A stretch of DNA of 64,000 nt from Actinomyces massiliensis 4401292 (GCF_000269805.1 NZ_JH711481.1:1315279-1379278); one strand, 5' to 3'; counted from the stretch's first letter, positions 46,860 to 55,938 are shown. Notes: generated from the sequence alone by a model not told the origin. Program-made: numbers and translations.

Positions 46860-46964
46860 CATGACCTCCATATAAGGGTTGAAGTCGGTGGACTGGTGAT
46901 GTCCTTCTGACAGAATTAAAATTAGGTCGACCACCGCCCCAGGGTGCAGGGGCGGCTGCCCCGA

Positions 46965-47588
46965 TCAACGCCCTTGGCTTCGCCCCAGCCAGGCGGACAC
47001 CGCCTCGGCGCGGTTATGTACATCGATCTTGGGATAAGCTGCATTGAGATAGTTCTTGACAGTCCGTTCTGATAGAAACAACTGAGAAGCGATCTCCGCA
47101 TTAGACAGGCCGCCGGCCGCGAGGTCGAGAATCTCCGCCTCGCGGTCAGTCAGATGCTCGCGCAGGGGATTGGGCCGATCGCCGCGAGAGGGATGAAGCA
47201 TGACCTCGGCCGCTTCCCTGCCCAGAACCAGTCCGCCGTGCCGACACGTCTCAATAGCGCCGGCGACTTCATTGACGCCCAGCTGGCCGTGCACCAGGTA
47301 CCCGCGCGCCCCGGCGTCGATCGCCCGGCGGATCAGTGCGGGATCCTTCAAGGAGGTGAGCATGATGACCGACATGCGGTCGACGAGTTCGGGAAGAACG
47401 TCCAGGCCACTGCGCCCGGGCATGGAGATGTCCAGCAGGACGATCTCCGGCGACTCGGCAGCGGCGATCTCGAGGGCTGCGAAGGCGTCCTCGGCCTCAA
47501 CGACGTCCGTCACCGAATCCACGCGGGCCAGCACCGCTCGAAGGCCCGCACGCACGATGGCGTTGTCATCCACAACCATGATCTTCAT
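46965..47588 (-). CDS. NarL/LuxR-family response regulator of the Tad locus
   Basis: 207 residues. Receiver domain with MKIMVVDDNAIVRAGLRAVL, phosphoacceptor Asp53 in LLDISMPGRSG and Lys in MLTSLKDP; C-terminal LuxR-type HTH (LTDREAEILDLAAGGLSNAE, IASQLFLSERTVKNYLNAAY). Start overlaps the kinase stop (ATGA), so the pair is cotranslated. Likely controls the pilus genes; target sites were not found. Confidence 0.92.
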   Translation of the reverse strand: MKIMVVDDNAIVRAGLRAVLARVDSVTDVVEAEDAFAALEIAAAESPEIVLLDISMPGRSGLDVLPELVDRMSVIMLTSLKDPALIRRAIDAGARGYLVHGQLGVNEVAGAIETCRHGGLVLGREAAEVMLHPSRGDRPNPLREHLTDREAEILDLAAGGLSNAEIASQLFLSERTVKNYLNAAYPKIDVHNRAEAVSAWLGRSQGR

Positions 47589-48829
47589 GTCCGCACCTCC
47601 TGTGGCGCTGTCAGTGATGTCAGCGGAACGAGCAGTCGCGTCCGCAGCCCGACGCCGGGCTCCGGTTGCGACTCGATGCTCAGCTCGGCGTCGAGCGCTT
47701 CAGCGCGCTCGCGCATGCCGGTGAGGCCGTAATGGCCTTCGGGGCTGATGGGTTCGCTGCTCTTCGCATCCGTCAGCCCGACGCCGTCGTCGTTGATCTC
47801 GATGCGCAATCGATGCTCCTCCACCCCGATGGAGAAGCTCACGGCGCTCGCGCGGGCGTGCTTCTCTATGTTGGTGAGCGCCTCGCCGAGCACGCGCTGG
47901 AGCTGCCACATCGTCTCCGGCGAGCACGGCATACTCTGCGACGGCTCGGATTCGAGGCAGGCCGCGGCGATGCCGGTCCGAGCGCTCCAGCGGGCAACCT
48001 CTTCGCAAAGGGCTCCCGCGACGTCGTCCTCTCCGCTGATTCGCAGGCCGTCCAGGACCAGGCGCGCCTCGCGGCTGGCCTCGTCCGCCGACTCGAACAG
48101 GGTGCGACTGAGGGCGGCGTCCTTGTGCCGCTCCGAGCGGAGCGAGTCGTCCAGCGCCTCGGCCAGCATGCGGATGCCGTGGACGCTCTTCGCCAGTGAG
48201 TCGTGAAGATCCCGGGCGATTGCGAGGCGTTCGGTGAGCGCCCGTTCCTCGGCGCGGGCGGCCGCGGCCTCGGCGGTGAGCCTGCCGACCTCCTGGAGCT
48301 GAGTGAACAGCCGATTGCCGAGGAGCACGCCGGCTCCGATGCCGAGGGTCGAGATGAGTGACACCGCCGGAGAGAGCGGCATGTGACTGTGACTCAGTCT
48401 CGTCGTGACCAGGACGGTCAGGACGCCGATTGTCCATATAGCGGCCCATGCCGCGTTTGTGACGGTGCCCACCAGCAGTGCGGAGGTCAGAACGTATGCG
48501 AGCACGAGCTCCTCGGCGCCGTTGAAGGCGTCGGAGAGGGCGAAGACGAGCGTGCCGGTGACAATGAGGTCCGTGCAGGGGAAGAGCCATCCCCGGTTGA
48601 TCACCGCCGGGGCCCGCCGTATGACGCGCAGCGGTATCCAGCTCATGCCCATCGCCACGAAGAGGGAGATGATCGATAAAGCTGAGGTGCCGGTCGTCAT
48701 GAGGGCGAATTCGCAGGTGAGGAGGATACCCAGCCTCACGTCGCAGATGAGTCCCACGGCGCCGGACATGCTGCGGTCTCGTATCTCCCTTGCCAGGGGC
48801 GCCCGGGAGATTGTTGTCCGAGGTTCCAT
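47585..48829 (-). CDS. Sensor histidine kinase (HisKA_3 type) of the Tad locus
   Basis: 414 residues. About six hydrophobic segments in the first 165 residues, then the dimerisation box with phospho-His: LAIARDLHDSLAKSVHGIRM, and an ATPase domain (LGEALTNIEKHARAS, IEINDDGVGL, GHYGLTGMRERAEAL). NarX/DesK-like. It sits directly after tadC (ATG 48829; an in-frame GTG at 48838 overlaps the tadC stop), so the signal system is part of the pilus operon. Confidence 0.92.
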   Translation of the reverse strand: MEPRTTISRAPLAREIRDRSMSGAVGLICDVRLGILLTCEFALMTTGTSALSIISLFVAMGMSWIPLRVIRRAPAVINRGWLFPCTDLIVTGTLVFALSDAFNGAEELVLAYVLTSALLVGTVTNAAWAAIWTIGVLTVLVTTRLSHSHMPLSPAVSLISTLGIGAGVLLGNRLFTQLQEVGRLTAEAAAARAEERALTERLAIARDLHDSLAKSVHGIRMLAEALDDSLRSERHKDAALSRTLFESADEASREARLVLDGLRISGEDDVAGALCEEVARWSARTGIAAACLESEPSQSMPCSPETMWQLQRVLGEALTNIEKHARASAVSFSIGVEEHRLRIEINDDGVGLTDAKSSEPISPEGHYGLTGMRERAEALDAELSIESQPEPGVGLRTRLLVPLTSLTAPQEVRT

Positions 48830-48830
48830 C

Positions 48831-49739
48831 TCAACCACCGAAAATGCGGGCGAAAACGTCGCGATTGGCGTAGAGCATGCCGCCTATCATGAGGACGATG
48901 GTGCCCGGCAGCATGGTCATCGTGGCGACGAAGGAGACCTTCGGCGAGGCCTTGGCGGCATCGCGCCGCACCTGCTCGGCGCGCTCGCGCCTGATCTCCT
49001 TGACGATCGCCTGGAGCGCCTCGCCGATCGGGGTCCCCAGCTCCTCGGACTGGAGGAGAGCCGTGACGAAGGTGTCGATGTTCTCCGAACGGCCCCGCTT
49101 TCGAACTGCGGTGAAGGCATCGCGCCGGGAGACCCCCAGGCGCATCTCATGGAGGGCCGTGATCATCTCCTCCGATACCGGTCCCTCGAAGTGCTCGCAG
49201 ACGCGCTCCAGCGCGTTTCTGAAAGGCAGTCCCGAGCGGACGGTGACCGCGAGGATGTCGAGGAAATCCGGCAGGTCGCGGTTGAGCTTCTTCTGCCGGT
49301 TGCGGAGGGCCTGGGCGAGCCAAAGGTACATCCATCCTGAGAAGACGACGGCGACCACGATTCCGATCGTCCATCGGCCCAGCAGTGCGAATATGAGCAG
49401 CAGAATCGCACTGAGGATAACGAATCCCGCCTCGCGCTGAATGAACAGGTCGAGGTGCAGGCCTTCCGGGTTGCCCGCGCTTCTCAGACGCTGATCGAGC
49501 GCGCGCAGGCGCACCGGCCCGTAGAGGCGGCGAAGCGCTTGCTGCCCCCGCATCCCCAGAGTGTCGATGAGTTTGACGAAGACGCCCTCTTGCCGACGCT
49601 CCTCGATGTCAATCGCGGTGCCGACGGTGCTTCCGGTGCCGGTCAAGTGTTTGGTGCCGTCGTCGCGGATCATACGGATGCCGCCGGCGGCTGCGAGCAC
49701 GAGGCATGCGGCCAGGAAAGCCGTGCTGAAGGCGACCAC
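48831..49739 (-). CDS. tadC: Tad pilus inner-membrane platform protein TadC
   Basis: 302 residues. Type II secretion F-domain (LPDFLDILAVTVRSGLPFRN, HEMRLGVSRRDAFTAVRKRG, LLQSEELGTPIGEALQAI) with hydrophobic segments at the N-terminus, centre (FVILSAILLLIFALLGRW) and end. With TadB it forms the platform that the TadA ATPase drives. GTG start at 49739, one base after the tadB stop. Confidence 0.9.
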   Translation of the reverse strand: MVAFSTAFLAACLVLAAAGGIRMIRDDGTKHLTGTGSTVGTAIDIEERRQEGVFVKLIDTLGMRGQQALRRLYGPVRLRALDQRLRSAGNPEGLHLDLFIQREAGFVILSAILLLIFALLGRWTIGIVVAVVFSGWMYLWLAQALRNRQKKLNRDLPDFLDILAVTVRSGLPFRNALERVCEHFEGPVSEEMITALHEMRLGVSRRDAFTAVRKRGRSENIDTFVTALLQSEELGTPIGEALQAIVKEIRRERAEQVRRDAAKASPKVSFVATMTMLPGTIVLMIGGMLYANRDVFARIFGG

Positions 49740-49740
49740 C

Positions 49741-50667
49741 TCACACCTCCACTCTCGAGACGAGCCGGATGAGCAGGGCGCCGAGGCCGAAGAAGACGAA
49801 GGCGATCAGAAGGATCAATCGGCCGATGAAGGAGGACGCCATGTCGTCCAGGACGCCGGGCTTCATGAGATTGAGAAGCACGACGCATCCCACGCCCATG
49901 ACGGGGACGATGTAGCCGCTGACCGCCGATCCGAGGATCGCCGTGCGCACTTCGCGGTGCAGCTGCTTGCGATCCTCGAGTGCATAGGCGATCTCCTGCA
50001 GGGCTGTGACCAGGGTGCCGCCGGATCTGGACTGAATGATGATGGTGCGCACCAGAACGTCGAGTTCGCGTGAGGGCATCCGTTCTGACAGATCGGTCAG
50101 GGCGGATTCCAGCGCCCAGCCCAGCCCCAGTTGGGCGACCACCCGGTTCAGCTCTGTCTTCGCCGGCTCCGAGACCTCCACGGCCGCCAGGCCGAGGGCC
50201 CGTTCCACGGACATGCCCGCCGAGGTGCCGTTGGACAGGACTCTGGAGACGTCCGGGAGCTGGGCGATGAAGCGCTCAGTGCGCTGTGCGGCCCGACGCT
50301 GCATCCAGCGGGAGAACGCGAATGGCACGGCTGCTGCCAGAACCCCGCCGGCTATCCTCCCGATGAAAGGGCGCACTCCCAGGAACACCAGGACCACGAG
50401 TGCGGCAAGGGCCAGTTCGGTGATCGCCGGGTCCCAGTCGAGTCCGGCTCCGATGAGCCGTTGTCGAAGCCTGCGGGTCAGGGGCAATCGCTGCAGCTGT
50501 GCTAGAAGGACGGCTACAGGGCCGTGTCTGCGGGAGTCGTCCGAGACTCCCAGGCTCTGCGCGACCTGGGAGACGCGTCCGACACTGGCGCTGAGGGCGA
50601 GCACTGCTGCGGCACCTGTGGCGACGGTCGCCACGGTGCCGAGAATGATGACTCCGACGCCGTTCAT
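49741..50667 (-). CDS. tadB: Tad pilus inner-membrane platform protein TadB
   Basis: 308 residues. F-domain core: LPDVSRVLSNGTSAGMSVER, VVAQLGLGWALESALTDLSE, IIIQSRSGGTLVTALQEIAY, and hydrophobic helices at the N-terminus, middle and C-terminus. Paralogue and partner of TadC. Start overlaps the tadA stop by four bases. Confidence 0.9.
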   Translation of the reverse strand: MNGVGVIILGTVATVATGAAAVLALSASVGRVSQVAQSLGVSDDSRRHGPVAVLLAQLQRLPLTRRLRQRLIGAGLDWDPAITELALAALVVLVFLGVRPFIGRIAGGVLAAAVPFAFSRWMQRRAAQRTERFIAQLPDVSRVLSNGTSAGMSVERALGLAAVEVSEPAKTELNRVVAQLGLGWALESALTDLSERMPSRELDVLVRTIIIQSRSGGTLVTALQEIAYALEDRKQLHREVRTAILGSAVSGYIVPVMGVGCVVLLNLMKPGVLDDMASSFIGRLILLIAFVFFGLGALLIRLVSRVEV

Positions 50668-51977
50668 GCCGCTGTCCCCGCCGCTGTGAGACCACGGGGC
50701 AGCGATTGCCCGTGCTGGAGCATCCGCTGCGCCATGGCTTCCGAGATGCCGCGGAACTCGAAACGGCCGGTGCCGCGTCGCGTCGCGTGGACGTAGTGCA
50801 GGAGCGGGGAGGTCGCGTAGTTCTCGCGACGCCGCGACGTGACCGACTCGATGCTGCTGACTCGTCGTATCCCCGCGGAATCCCTCTCCAATTGGACGAT
50901 GACGTCGATGGCGCCGTTGATCTGGTCTCGCACGGTCTCCACAGGGAGCGCGACGTCGGACATGGAGGCGAGTGTTTCCAAGCGACTGAGCGCATCTACC
51001 GCGGAGTTCGCGTGCACGGTGGTGAGCGATCCCTCGTGGCCGGTGTTCATGGCCTGGAGCATGTCCAGGGTCTCGCCGCCGCGAACCTCGCCGACGATGA
51101 TCCTGTCCGGGCGCATGCGCAGGGAGTTGCGGACCAGATCGCGGATGGCCACCTGGCCGCGTCCCTCGATGTTGGCCGGGCGCGCTTCCAGGCGCACCAC
51201 ATGGGGCTGCTGCAGAGAGAGCTCGGCGGCGTCCTCAATGGTGATGATGCGCTCGCGCCGCGGAATCATGCCGGACAGGGCGTTGAGGAAGGTGGTCTTG
51301 CCGGAGCCGGTTCCGCCCGAGATGAGGATGCTGAACTTCGCCGCCACCAGCGTTCCGAGAAGATCGGCCGCCTCTTGGGGCAGGCTGTGGCGCGCCACGA
51401 GATCCGTGAGCTGAAAGGGCTGAGGGAAACGACGGATCGTGATTGTCGGCCCGTCCAGGGCGAGTGGCGGGATGATGACATTGACGCGCTCGCCTCCGGG
51501 GAGGCGGGCGTCCACCATGGGGCTCGATTCGTCCACACGGCGATTGACCGAGGAGACGATGCGATCGATGAGCTGGTAGAGCTCGGCCTCGGAGGTGAAA
51601 CGGGTGGGGACCCGCTCGATCCTTCCGGAGCGCTCGACGAAGACGTCTTCCGTGCCATTGACCATGATCTCGGTGACGGTGTGGTCCGCCACCAGCGGTT
51701 CGAGGACGCCGAGGCCGACGGCGTCATCGATGATCCGTTTGACGAGCCATGTCCTTTCCCGGGGGGACAGGACCGGCCCCTCCAGAGACAGGAGCCGGGA
51801 GAGTATCCGTTCCAACCGCGCTCGCTGCTGGGGAAGCTCGAGCCCGGCCACTTCATCCAGGTCGATCTCCTCCAGCAGGCGGACCCGGTACTGGGCGACG
51901 AGATCCTCTCTGCTGCCCGCCATGTGGCGCTTCTCCGCGGGTGAGGCCATTGAGGCCATGCGGTCTTTCAGTGCCAT
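50664..51977 (-). CDS. tadA: Tad pilus assembly ATPase TadA/CpaF
   Basis: 437 residues. Secretion ATPase: Walker A ILISGGTGSGKTTFLNALSG, Asp box IITIEDAAELSLQQPHVVRL, Walker B DRIIVGEVRGGETLDMLQAM and His box NTGHEGSLTTVHANSA. N-terminal CpaF-type domain from about 30 to 150. Powers pilin extraction and assembly at the cytoplasmic face. ATG 51977 follows the TadE stop by one base. Confidence 0.96.
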   Translation of the reverse strand: MALKDRMASMASPAEKRHMAGSREDLVAQYRVRLLEEIDLDEVAGLELPQQRARLERILSRLLSLEGPVLSPRERTWLVKRIIDDAVGLGVLEPLVADHTVTEIMVNGTEDVFVERSGRIERVPTRFTSEAELYQLIDRIVSSVNRRVDESSPMVDARLPGGERVNVIIPPLALDGPTITIRRFPQPFQLTDLVARHSLPQEAADLLGTLVAAKFSILISGGTGSGKTTFLNALSGMIPRRERIITIEDAAELSLQQPHVVRLEARPANIEGRGQVAIRDLVRNSLRMRPDRIIVGEVRGGETLDMLQAMNTGHEGSLTTVHANSAVDALSRLETLASMSDVALPVETVRDQINGAIDVIVQLERDSAGIRRVSSIESVTSRRRENYATSPLLHYVHATRRGTGRFEFRGISEAMAQRMLQHGQSLPRGLTAAGTAA

Positions 51978-51978
51978 G

Positions 51979-52374
51979 TCAGTCCTCCGGGAAATAGGCG
52001 GTTCGTGTCACGGTGATGTGCTCGGTGGTGAATGCGGGCAGGCCGATCGGGACTCGTGCGGTCACCTGCACGCAGTGGTCGTTGCCGCAGTCGTCCGTGA
52101 CCGACTGGAGTGTGACCCAGTCCGGTAGCGAGTTCTCCGCGGCGGCAGTAGCGGATCGACCGAGCATGGCGGCTCGGGCGCCGTCGCGGGCGGCTGCGCT
52201 GGTGGAGGTGACGGTGGAGACGGCCAGGAAACCCTGGAGGAGAAGGAGCAGGACGATGACCAGCGCCGGTATGAAGCCGACGAGCTCGATGTCGAGGACG
52301 CCGCGCTCGTCGTGGCGCAGCATGTGCAGGAGACGCCGCGGGGGCCGCGGAGGCCGTGAGAGCAGAGCGCTCAT
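51979..52374 (-). CDS. tadE: TadE-like pseudopilin
   Basis: 131 residues. Basic leader ending HDERG, then VLDIELVGFIPALVIVLLLL: Gly -1 and Glu +5 fit prepilin peptidase processing. Mature part begins a TadE domain (STVTSTSAAARDGARAAMLG) and has a cysteine pair (DDCGNDHCVQV). Minor pilus component. ATGA overlap with the CpaE-TadE fusion upstream. Confidence 0.88.
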   Translation of the reverse strand: MSALLSRPPRPPRRLLHMLRHDERGVLDIELVGFIPALVIVLLLLLQGFLAVSTVTSTSAAARDGARAAMLGRSATAAAENSLPDWVTLQSVTDDCGNDHCVQVTARVPIGLPAFTTEHITVTRTAYFPED

Positions 52375-53972
52375 TGCTGCGCCTCCCACACGATCCCGGC
52401 CTCGGCGGAGGTGTGAAGCCTCATGGCGGAGGGCACTGGCAGGGTGACGGTGACCCTGTCGTCAGGGGTCCGGGTGATGGTCATGCCCGAGCCATAGGCG
52501 TCGGGAAGATGCTTGGCGACGTCCTGGTGAACCTCCTCTGTGCTCATACCGATGCCGTAGTCACGGGCCGCCTCCTCAGCGGCGTGATTGGCGAGCATGT
52601 AGGAGACTCCGTAGCCGAGGAGCTGCACGCACAGCAGGAGTGCCGCTGTGGCGAGGGCGAAGACCACGGGGAACTCCACCGTGACCTGCCCCTTCTCCGA
52701 GCGCCCGCGCCATCGTCTCGCCCGGCGTCGTTGTGGCTGCGGTTGTGGCGGCTGCGGCTGCGGCTGCGCCTCGCCCCTCGGCCCGGGTGCGATTGACCCT
52801 GCAGTACCAGTAGTACCAGTAGTACCAGTAGTACCAACGGTCTCGGCCAGGATCGTCTTGGCGATGTAGTGGGTGGCCTTGACCAGGGCCGGCAGCTTCG
52901 CCGTGAGCAGCGTGTTGGAGTTGACCGCCATCTCCATCTGCGACGTCAGATCTGGGACGGCGATGGCCAGAGGGATCGCTGCCATTCTCGCGGCCGTCTT
53001 GGGCTGGATCTCCCGCTTGCGACCACTGCGATTCACGATGAGACTCATGGGGCGTCCGCGGGCGATGTCGAGGCGGTTGAGAGCCTCCGTCAATCGGCGC
53101 ACGGAGCGCACAGCCGGCGTATCGGGGGTGGTCACCACGAGTACGCGGTCGGCGGAGTCCAGCGCCATCGCCAGGACGTCGTCCAGCCTGCTGCCGCAGT
53201 CCAGCACCACATGGTCGAACTGGTACCGCAGCATGGAGATGATCTGGCGAGTGGCGACCTCTGTCATCGCCTCGCCCATCTCGCCGTGATCCGGAGCGGG
53301 CAGCAAGGCGATTCCACCCGGCAACGGATACATGACCTCTGAGATCTCCCTGGCGCTGGCCTCGACGGCGATGTCCACCAGGTCCGTGATCGAGCGCCGC
53401 ACGGACAGGCCTGTCATGGCGGCGATGTCTCCTCCGCGCACGTCGAGGTCGACCAAGCAGGTGCGGGCGTGCTGGGCCAGCTGCGCCGCGGTCATCAGCG
53501 CCACGGTCGAGGCGCCGACGCCTCCCTTGGCTCCGACGACGGCGGTCACGCTGCCGAGCCGACGAGAGCTGAGATCGGTGTGCGCGCTCGCCTCATTCTG
53601 GACCGCCTGCGACCATGCCAGCACTGGTTGGAGACGAGTGCTCAGCTCCTCCAGGGACAGAGGAAGAGTGAGTACCGTGCGCGCTCCCGCATCCATGGCG
53701 GCGGTGAGAACCTCGGCGGTCCGACTGCGGCTGAGCAGGACCACCGGGATGAGCGGATAGGAACGGGCGATGTCCTGCACGACTGCCAGTGCGGAGATGT
53801 CTGAGAGCCCCTCGTCGATGAGGACGCAGGAGACATCGCCCGTGCCGAGGGACTCTCGCAGGCGCTCGAAGGAATCGGTGGCCATGACCTCGCCGAAGCC
53901 CTCGGCCTCGGCGATGGCCGCGATCACCTGAATCCGGATCTGCTCGTCTTTCGTCAGTAGGTACTGCATCAC
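52371..53972 (-). CDS. CpaE/TadZ ATPase fused to a TadE-like pseudopilin
   Basis: 533 residues. Residues 1-120 are receiver-like (CVLIDEGLSDISALAVVQDI); 135-375 are a MinD/CpaE ATPase with deviant Walker A VVGAKGGVGASTVALMTAAQ, DLDVRGGDIAAM and VLDCGSRLDDVL. A Gly-Thr-Thr and Gln-Pro repeat linker leads to a full TadE domain at 420-533: SEKGQVTVEFPVVFALATAA, a membrane helix, then AAEEAARDYGIGM. Gly428 at -1 and Glu at +5 form a prepilin-peptidase site, so cleavage could free the ATPase from the pseudopilin. GTG 53972 or ATG 53969 start; coupled to cpaB. Separate genes in most Tad loci. Confidence 0.88.
   Translation of the reverse strand: MMQYLLTKDEQIRIQVIAAIAEAEGFGEVMATDSFERLRESLGTGDVSCVLIDEGLSDISALAVVQDIARSYPLIPVVLLSRSRTAEVLTAAMDAGARTVLTLPLSLEELSTRLQPVLAWSQAVQNEASAHTDLSSRRLGSVTAVVGAKGGVGASTVALMTAAQLAQHARTCLVDLDVRGGDIAAMTGLSVRRSITDLVDIAVEASAREISEVMYPLPGGIALLPAPDHGEMGEAMTEVATRQIISMLRYQFDHVVLDCGSRLDDVLAMALDSADRVLVVTTPDTPAVRSVRRLTEALNRLDIARGRPMSLIVNRSGRKREIQPKTAARMAAIPLAIAVPDLTSQMEMAVNSNTLLTAKLPALVKATHYIAKTILAETVGTTGTTGTTGTAGSIAPGPRGEAQPQPQPPQPQPQRRRARRWRGRSEKGQVTVEFPVVFALATAALLLCVQLLGYGVSYMLANHAAEEAARDYGIGMSTEEVHQDVAKHLPDAYGSGMTITRTPDDRVTVTLPVPSAMRLHTSAEAGIVWEAQQ
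52803..52838. repeat. 9-bp tandem repeat in the CpaE-TadE linker
   Basis: AGTACCAGT three times plus a variant AGTACCAAC, encoding Gly-Thr-Thr repeats on the minus strand. Copy changes would alter linker length without changing frame. Confidence 0.9.
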
Positions 53973-54691
53973 TGATTACCTCCAGTGGCGTCGGGGGAGT
54001 CCGTCGTCGTCGAGTACTCGGGGCTGTTTACGGAGCTGTCATCGCCGTCGCGGCGCAGCAGGAGGCGCACCTTCTTGGAGAAGCTCTCGGCGTAGGCGAG
54101 CTTGAGCGATTCGTCCGGGGTGAGAGCGAAAGTCACCGGCACGGCCTCCGACTTGGTGAAGTCGCCGGAGGCGCTCTCGTCCTCCACCTGGGTGGCCACC
54201 CCGACGTCGGTGATGAGCGCGTTCTGGATGATGACCTGAGCCGTCTGCTGCTTGTCGTTGGGATCCTGCAGGGTGGAGACGACGTCGACGCGCGAGCCGG
54301 ACGTGATCTTGCCGGCCACCCCGGTCTCGGCGTCGACCATGATCGTCACCTCGCGGTAGCCCTCCGTCAGCTGCGGCGGGTCCTGAAGCATGCTGGTCTG
54401 GATGACGGCCCCCTTGCGGTAGGAGGAGGCGGTCACCTTGCCCTGAAACTCGGAGAGGTCGTGGACCGCGTCCTTCGGGGCCCAGCGCTCGGGCACCTCC
54501 GTGGCGGTGACGTCTGCGGCGGTGATCTCCTGAAGTTCAACCACGTTCTTCGAAAGCTCCAGCACAGTGGTCTTGGGGCCGACCTGTGAGGAGACGGATT
54601 GGACATAGTTGAGCACGGCCAAGAAAGTGACAATGGCCCCAAGAATTGTGACGAGGATGAGCAGAATCCCTCGCCGTTGACGCGGATTCAT
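53969..54691 (-). CDS. cpaB: Flp pilus assembly protein CpaB/RcpC
   Basis: 240 residues. N-terminal anchor (RRGILLILVTILGAIVTFLA), SAF-type domain (VVELQEITAADVTATEVPER, KGAVIQTSMLQ), then the RcpC domain (REVTIMVDAETGVAGKITSG, SRVDVVSTLQDPNDKQQTAQ, VTFALTPDESLKLAYAESF). ATG 54691 has AAAGGAGA upstream. First firmly assigned gene of the Tad operon. Confidence 0.92.
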   Translation of the reverse strand: MNPRQRRGILLILVTILGAIVTFLAVLNYVQSVSSQVGPKTTVLELSKNVVELQEITAADVTATEVPERWAPKDAVHDLSEFQGKVTASSYRKGAVIQTSMLQDPPQLTEGYREVTIMVDAETGVAGKITSGSRVDVVSTLQDPNDKQQTAQVIIQNALITDVGVATQVEDESASGDFTKSEAVPVTFALTPDESLKLAYAESFSKKVRLLLRRDGDDSSVNSPEYSTTTDSPDATGGNQ

Positions 54692-55389
54692 CAGGTCTCC
54701 TTTGCTGGGATGGGGGCGAAGGCGGGCGACGTTGATGCAGAGGCTGATGCGCAGGGGGTTGGAGAAGCGGGCGGAGTCGTCCATGCCTTTGCCGGCGATC
54801 GTCGGGACACCGGCACAAGCGGTTCGCGGCGGACTCCTAGCCGCTGGAGGCGCGCGGTGACCTGGTCGTTGTCCTCGTCGGCCGTCCAAGCGGTTGGACG
54901 GGCCTGTGTCAAGGCGGTCCGCGTCGTGGCGTTGATCCTGCTGCCACACTCGCGCTCCCGGTTCAGACCCGGGTCGAACCGTGGCCCCGGCACCACGCCC
55001 TGCCCATGCCGCTCGAAAAAGGGGCCGGGCTGGGCGAGGCGACTCACGGATGCGAGTACGACGCGGGTGCGCAGTGCGTCGAATACTGCGAATACCGCGA
55101 ACATCGCGAATACCGCGAGTACCTCTGTATCTTGGCTGAGCACTCGCAGGTTGAAGCGGTTCGGACGGTGGACCAGTGCTCGGAACCGGGTGTTGACCTC
55201 GTTGAGAGGCGCTATTCCCAGCGCGTTTCTGTTCATAGTCGAGAGGGACAGGTGGGCGTCGCGCTCGTCCTTGCCGTTGCAGCATAGGGCGAGAGTCGGC
55301 TCCAGGTTCTCGAGCACATCAGTGGCCCGGAACGTGTCCCGGTCGCCGGCGGCATTGGCGGGAGGCCGGGGCCCGGTGATCACAAGCAT
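54691..55389 (-). CDS. Uncertain ORF upstream of cpaB
   Basis: 232 residues, starting MLVITGPRPPANAAGDRD. The first two thirds have high GC at third codon positions and natural composition, which supports coding; the last ~60 codons do not, and there the cpaB frame looks better, so a frameshift or decay is possible. It has a repetitive stretch (VLAVFAMFAVFAVFDAL) from a 9-bp DNA repeat at 55080-55120. No ribosome site and no family were recognised. Its stop overlaps the cpaB start (ATGA). Confidence 0.35.
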   Translation of the reverse strand: MLVITGPRPPANAAGDRDTFRATDVLENLEPTLALCCNGKDERDAHLSLSTMNRNALGIAPLNEVNTRFRALVHRPNRFNLRVLSQDTEVLAVFAMFAVFAVFDALRTRVVLASVSRLAQPGPFFERHGQGVVPGPRFDPGLNRERECGSRINATTRTALTQARPTAWTADEDNDQVTARLQRLGVRREPLVPVSRRSPAKAWTTPPASPTPCASASASTSPAFAPIPAKET

Positions 55390-55938
55390 TCGGAGGGGAC
55401 TTTCTGTATCGTCGCTGACGCGCTGGGTGCGCGGCATCGATGGCGCCAAGAAATGGGATTCTAATGACGTCGGTGGAGTGAGCGCGGACGATGATCGTGG
55501 CGGCGACGATATTGCCAGGGAGTAGTTAAACAATATGAGTCACAGCATGTAGTGACAAGCGATTGCGATATACCGCGTACTCACATGGTCGTGTCGATTT
55601 CGGCTGTATTTTCGCCATGGACCTCCAAGTGTTCGAAGTGAAAGAAGATCGGTGATCTAGTTGCGCTCTGCGGTGAACGGATGGGGCAACTAAATTTATA
55701 TCGAACACTATGAGGAGCGCTTTTTCGGCGCCATGGGTAAGGCTCCCCGTGATGCCTTCGAGTTCAATTCAAGATGTGGGCTGAGCTCTGAGCTCCTATT
55801 GGCGTGCAGGCGGTTGTGAATAGGCGTCAGAGGTGTACCCGTTAAAGGTGGAGAACTGGCCGATTTAAGGGGTTCTGAGGATTTGAATAGGGTTCAGATA
55901 TCGTGGCGAATAGGCTCTATCAGGGTGTTTGTGCCGTC
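55390..55938. other. AT-richer intergenic region between the peptidase gene and cpaB
   Basis: 549 bases, clearly lower in GC than the rest from about 55500 to 55860 (for example TAAATTTATATCGAACACT). No ORF of merit. It probably holds the promoter and control region of the large Tad operon, but no element could be assigned. Confidence 0.5.

Noticed and set aside
54599-55525. Plus-strand frame of 308 codons opposite the cpaB upstream region
   Set aside because: Poor codon bias compared with the minus strand and no ribosome site.
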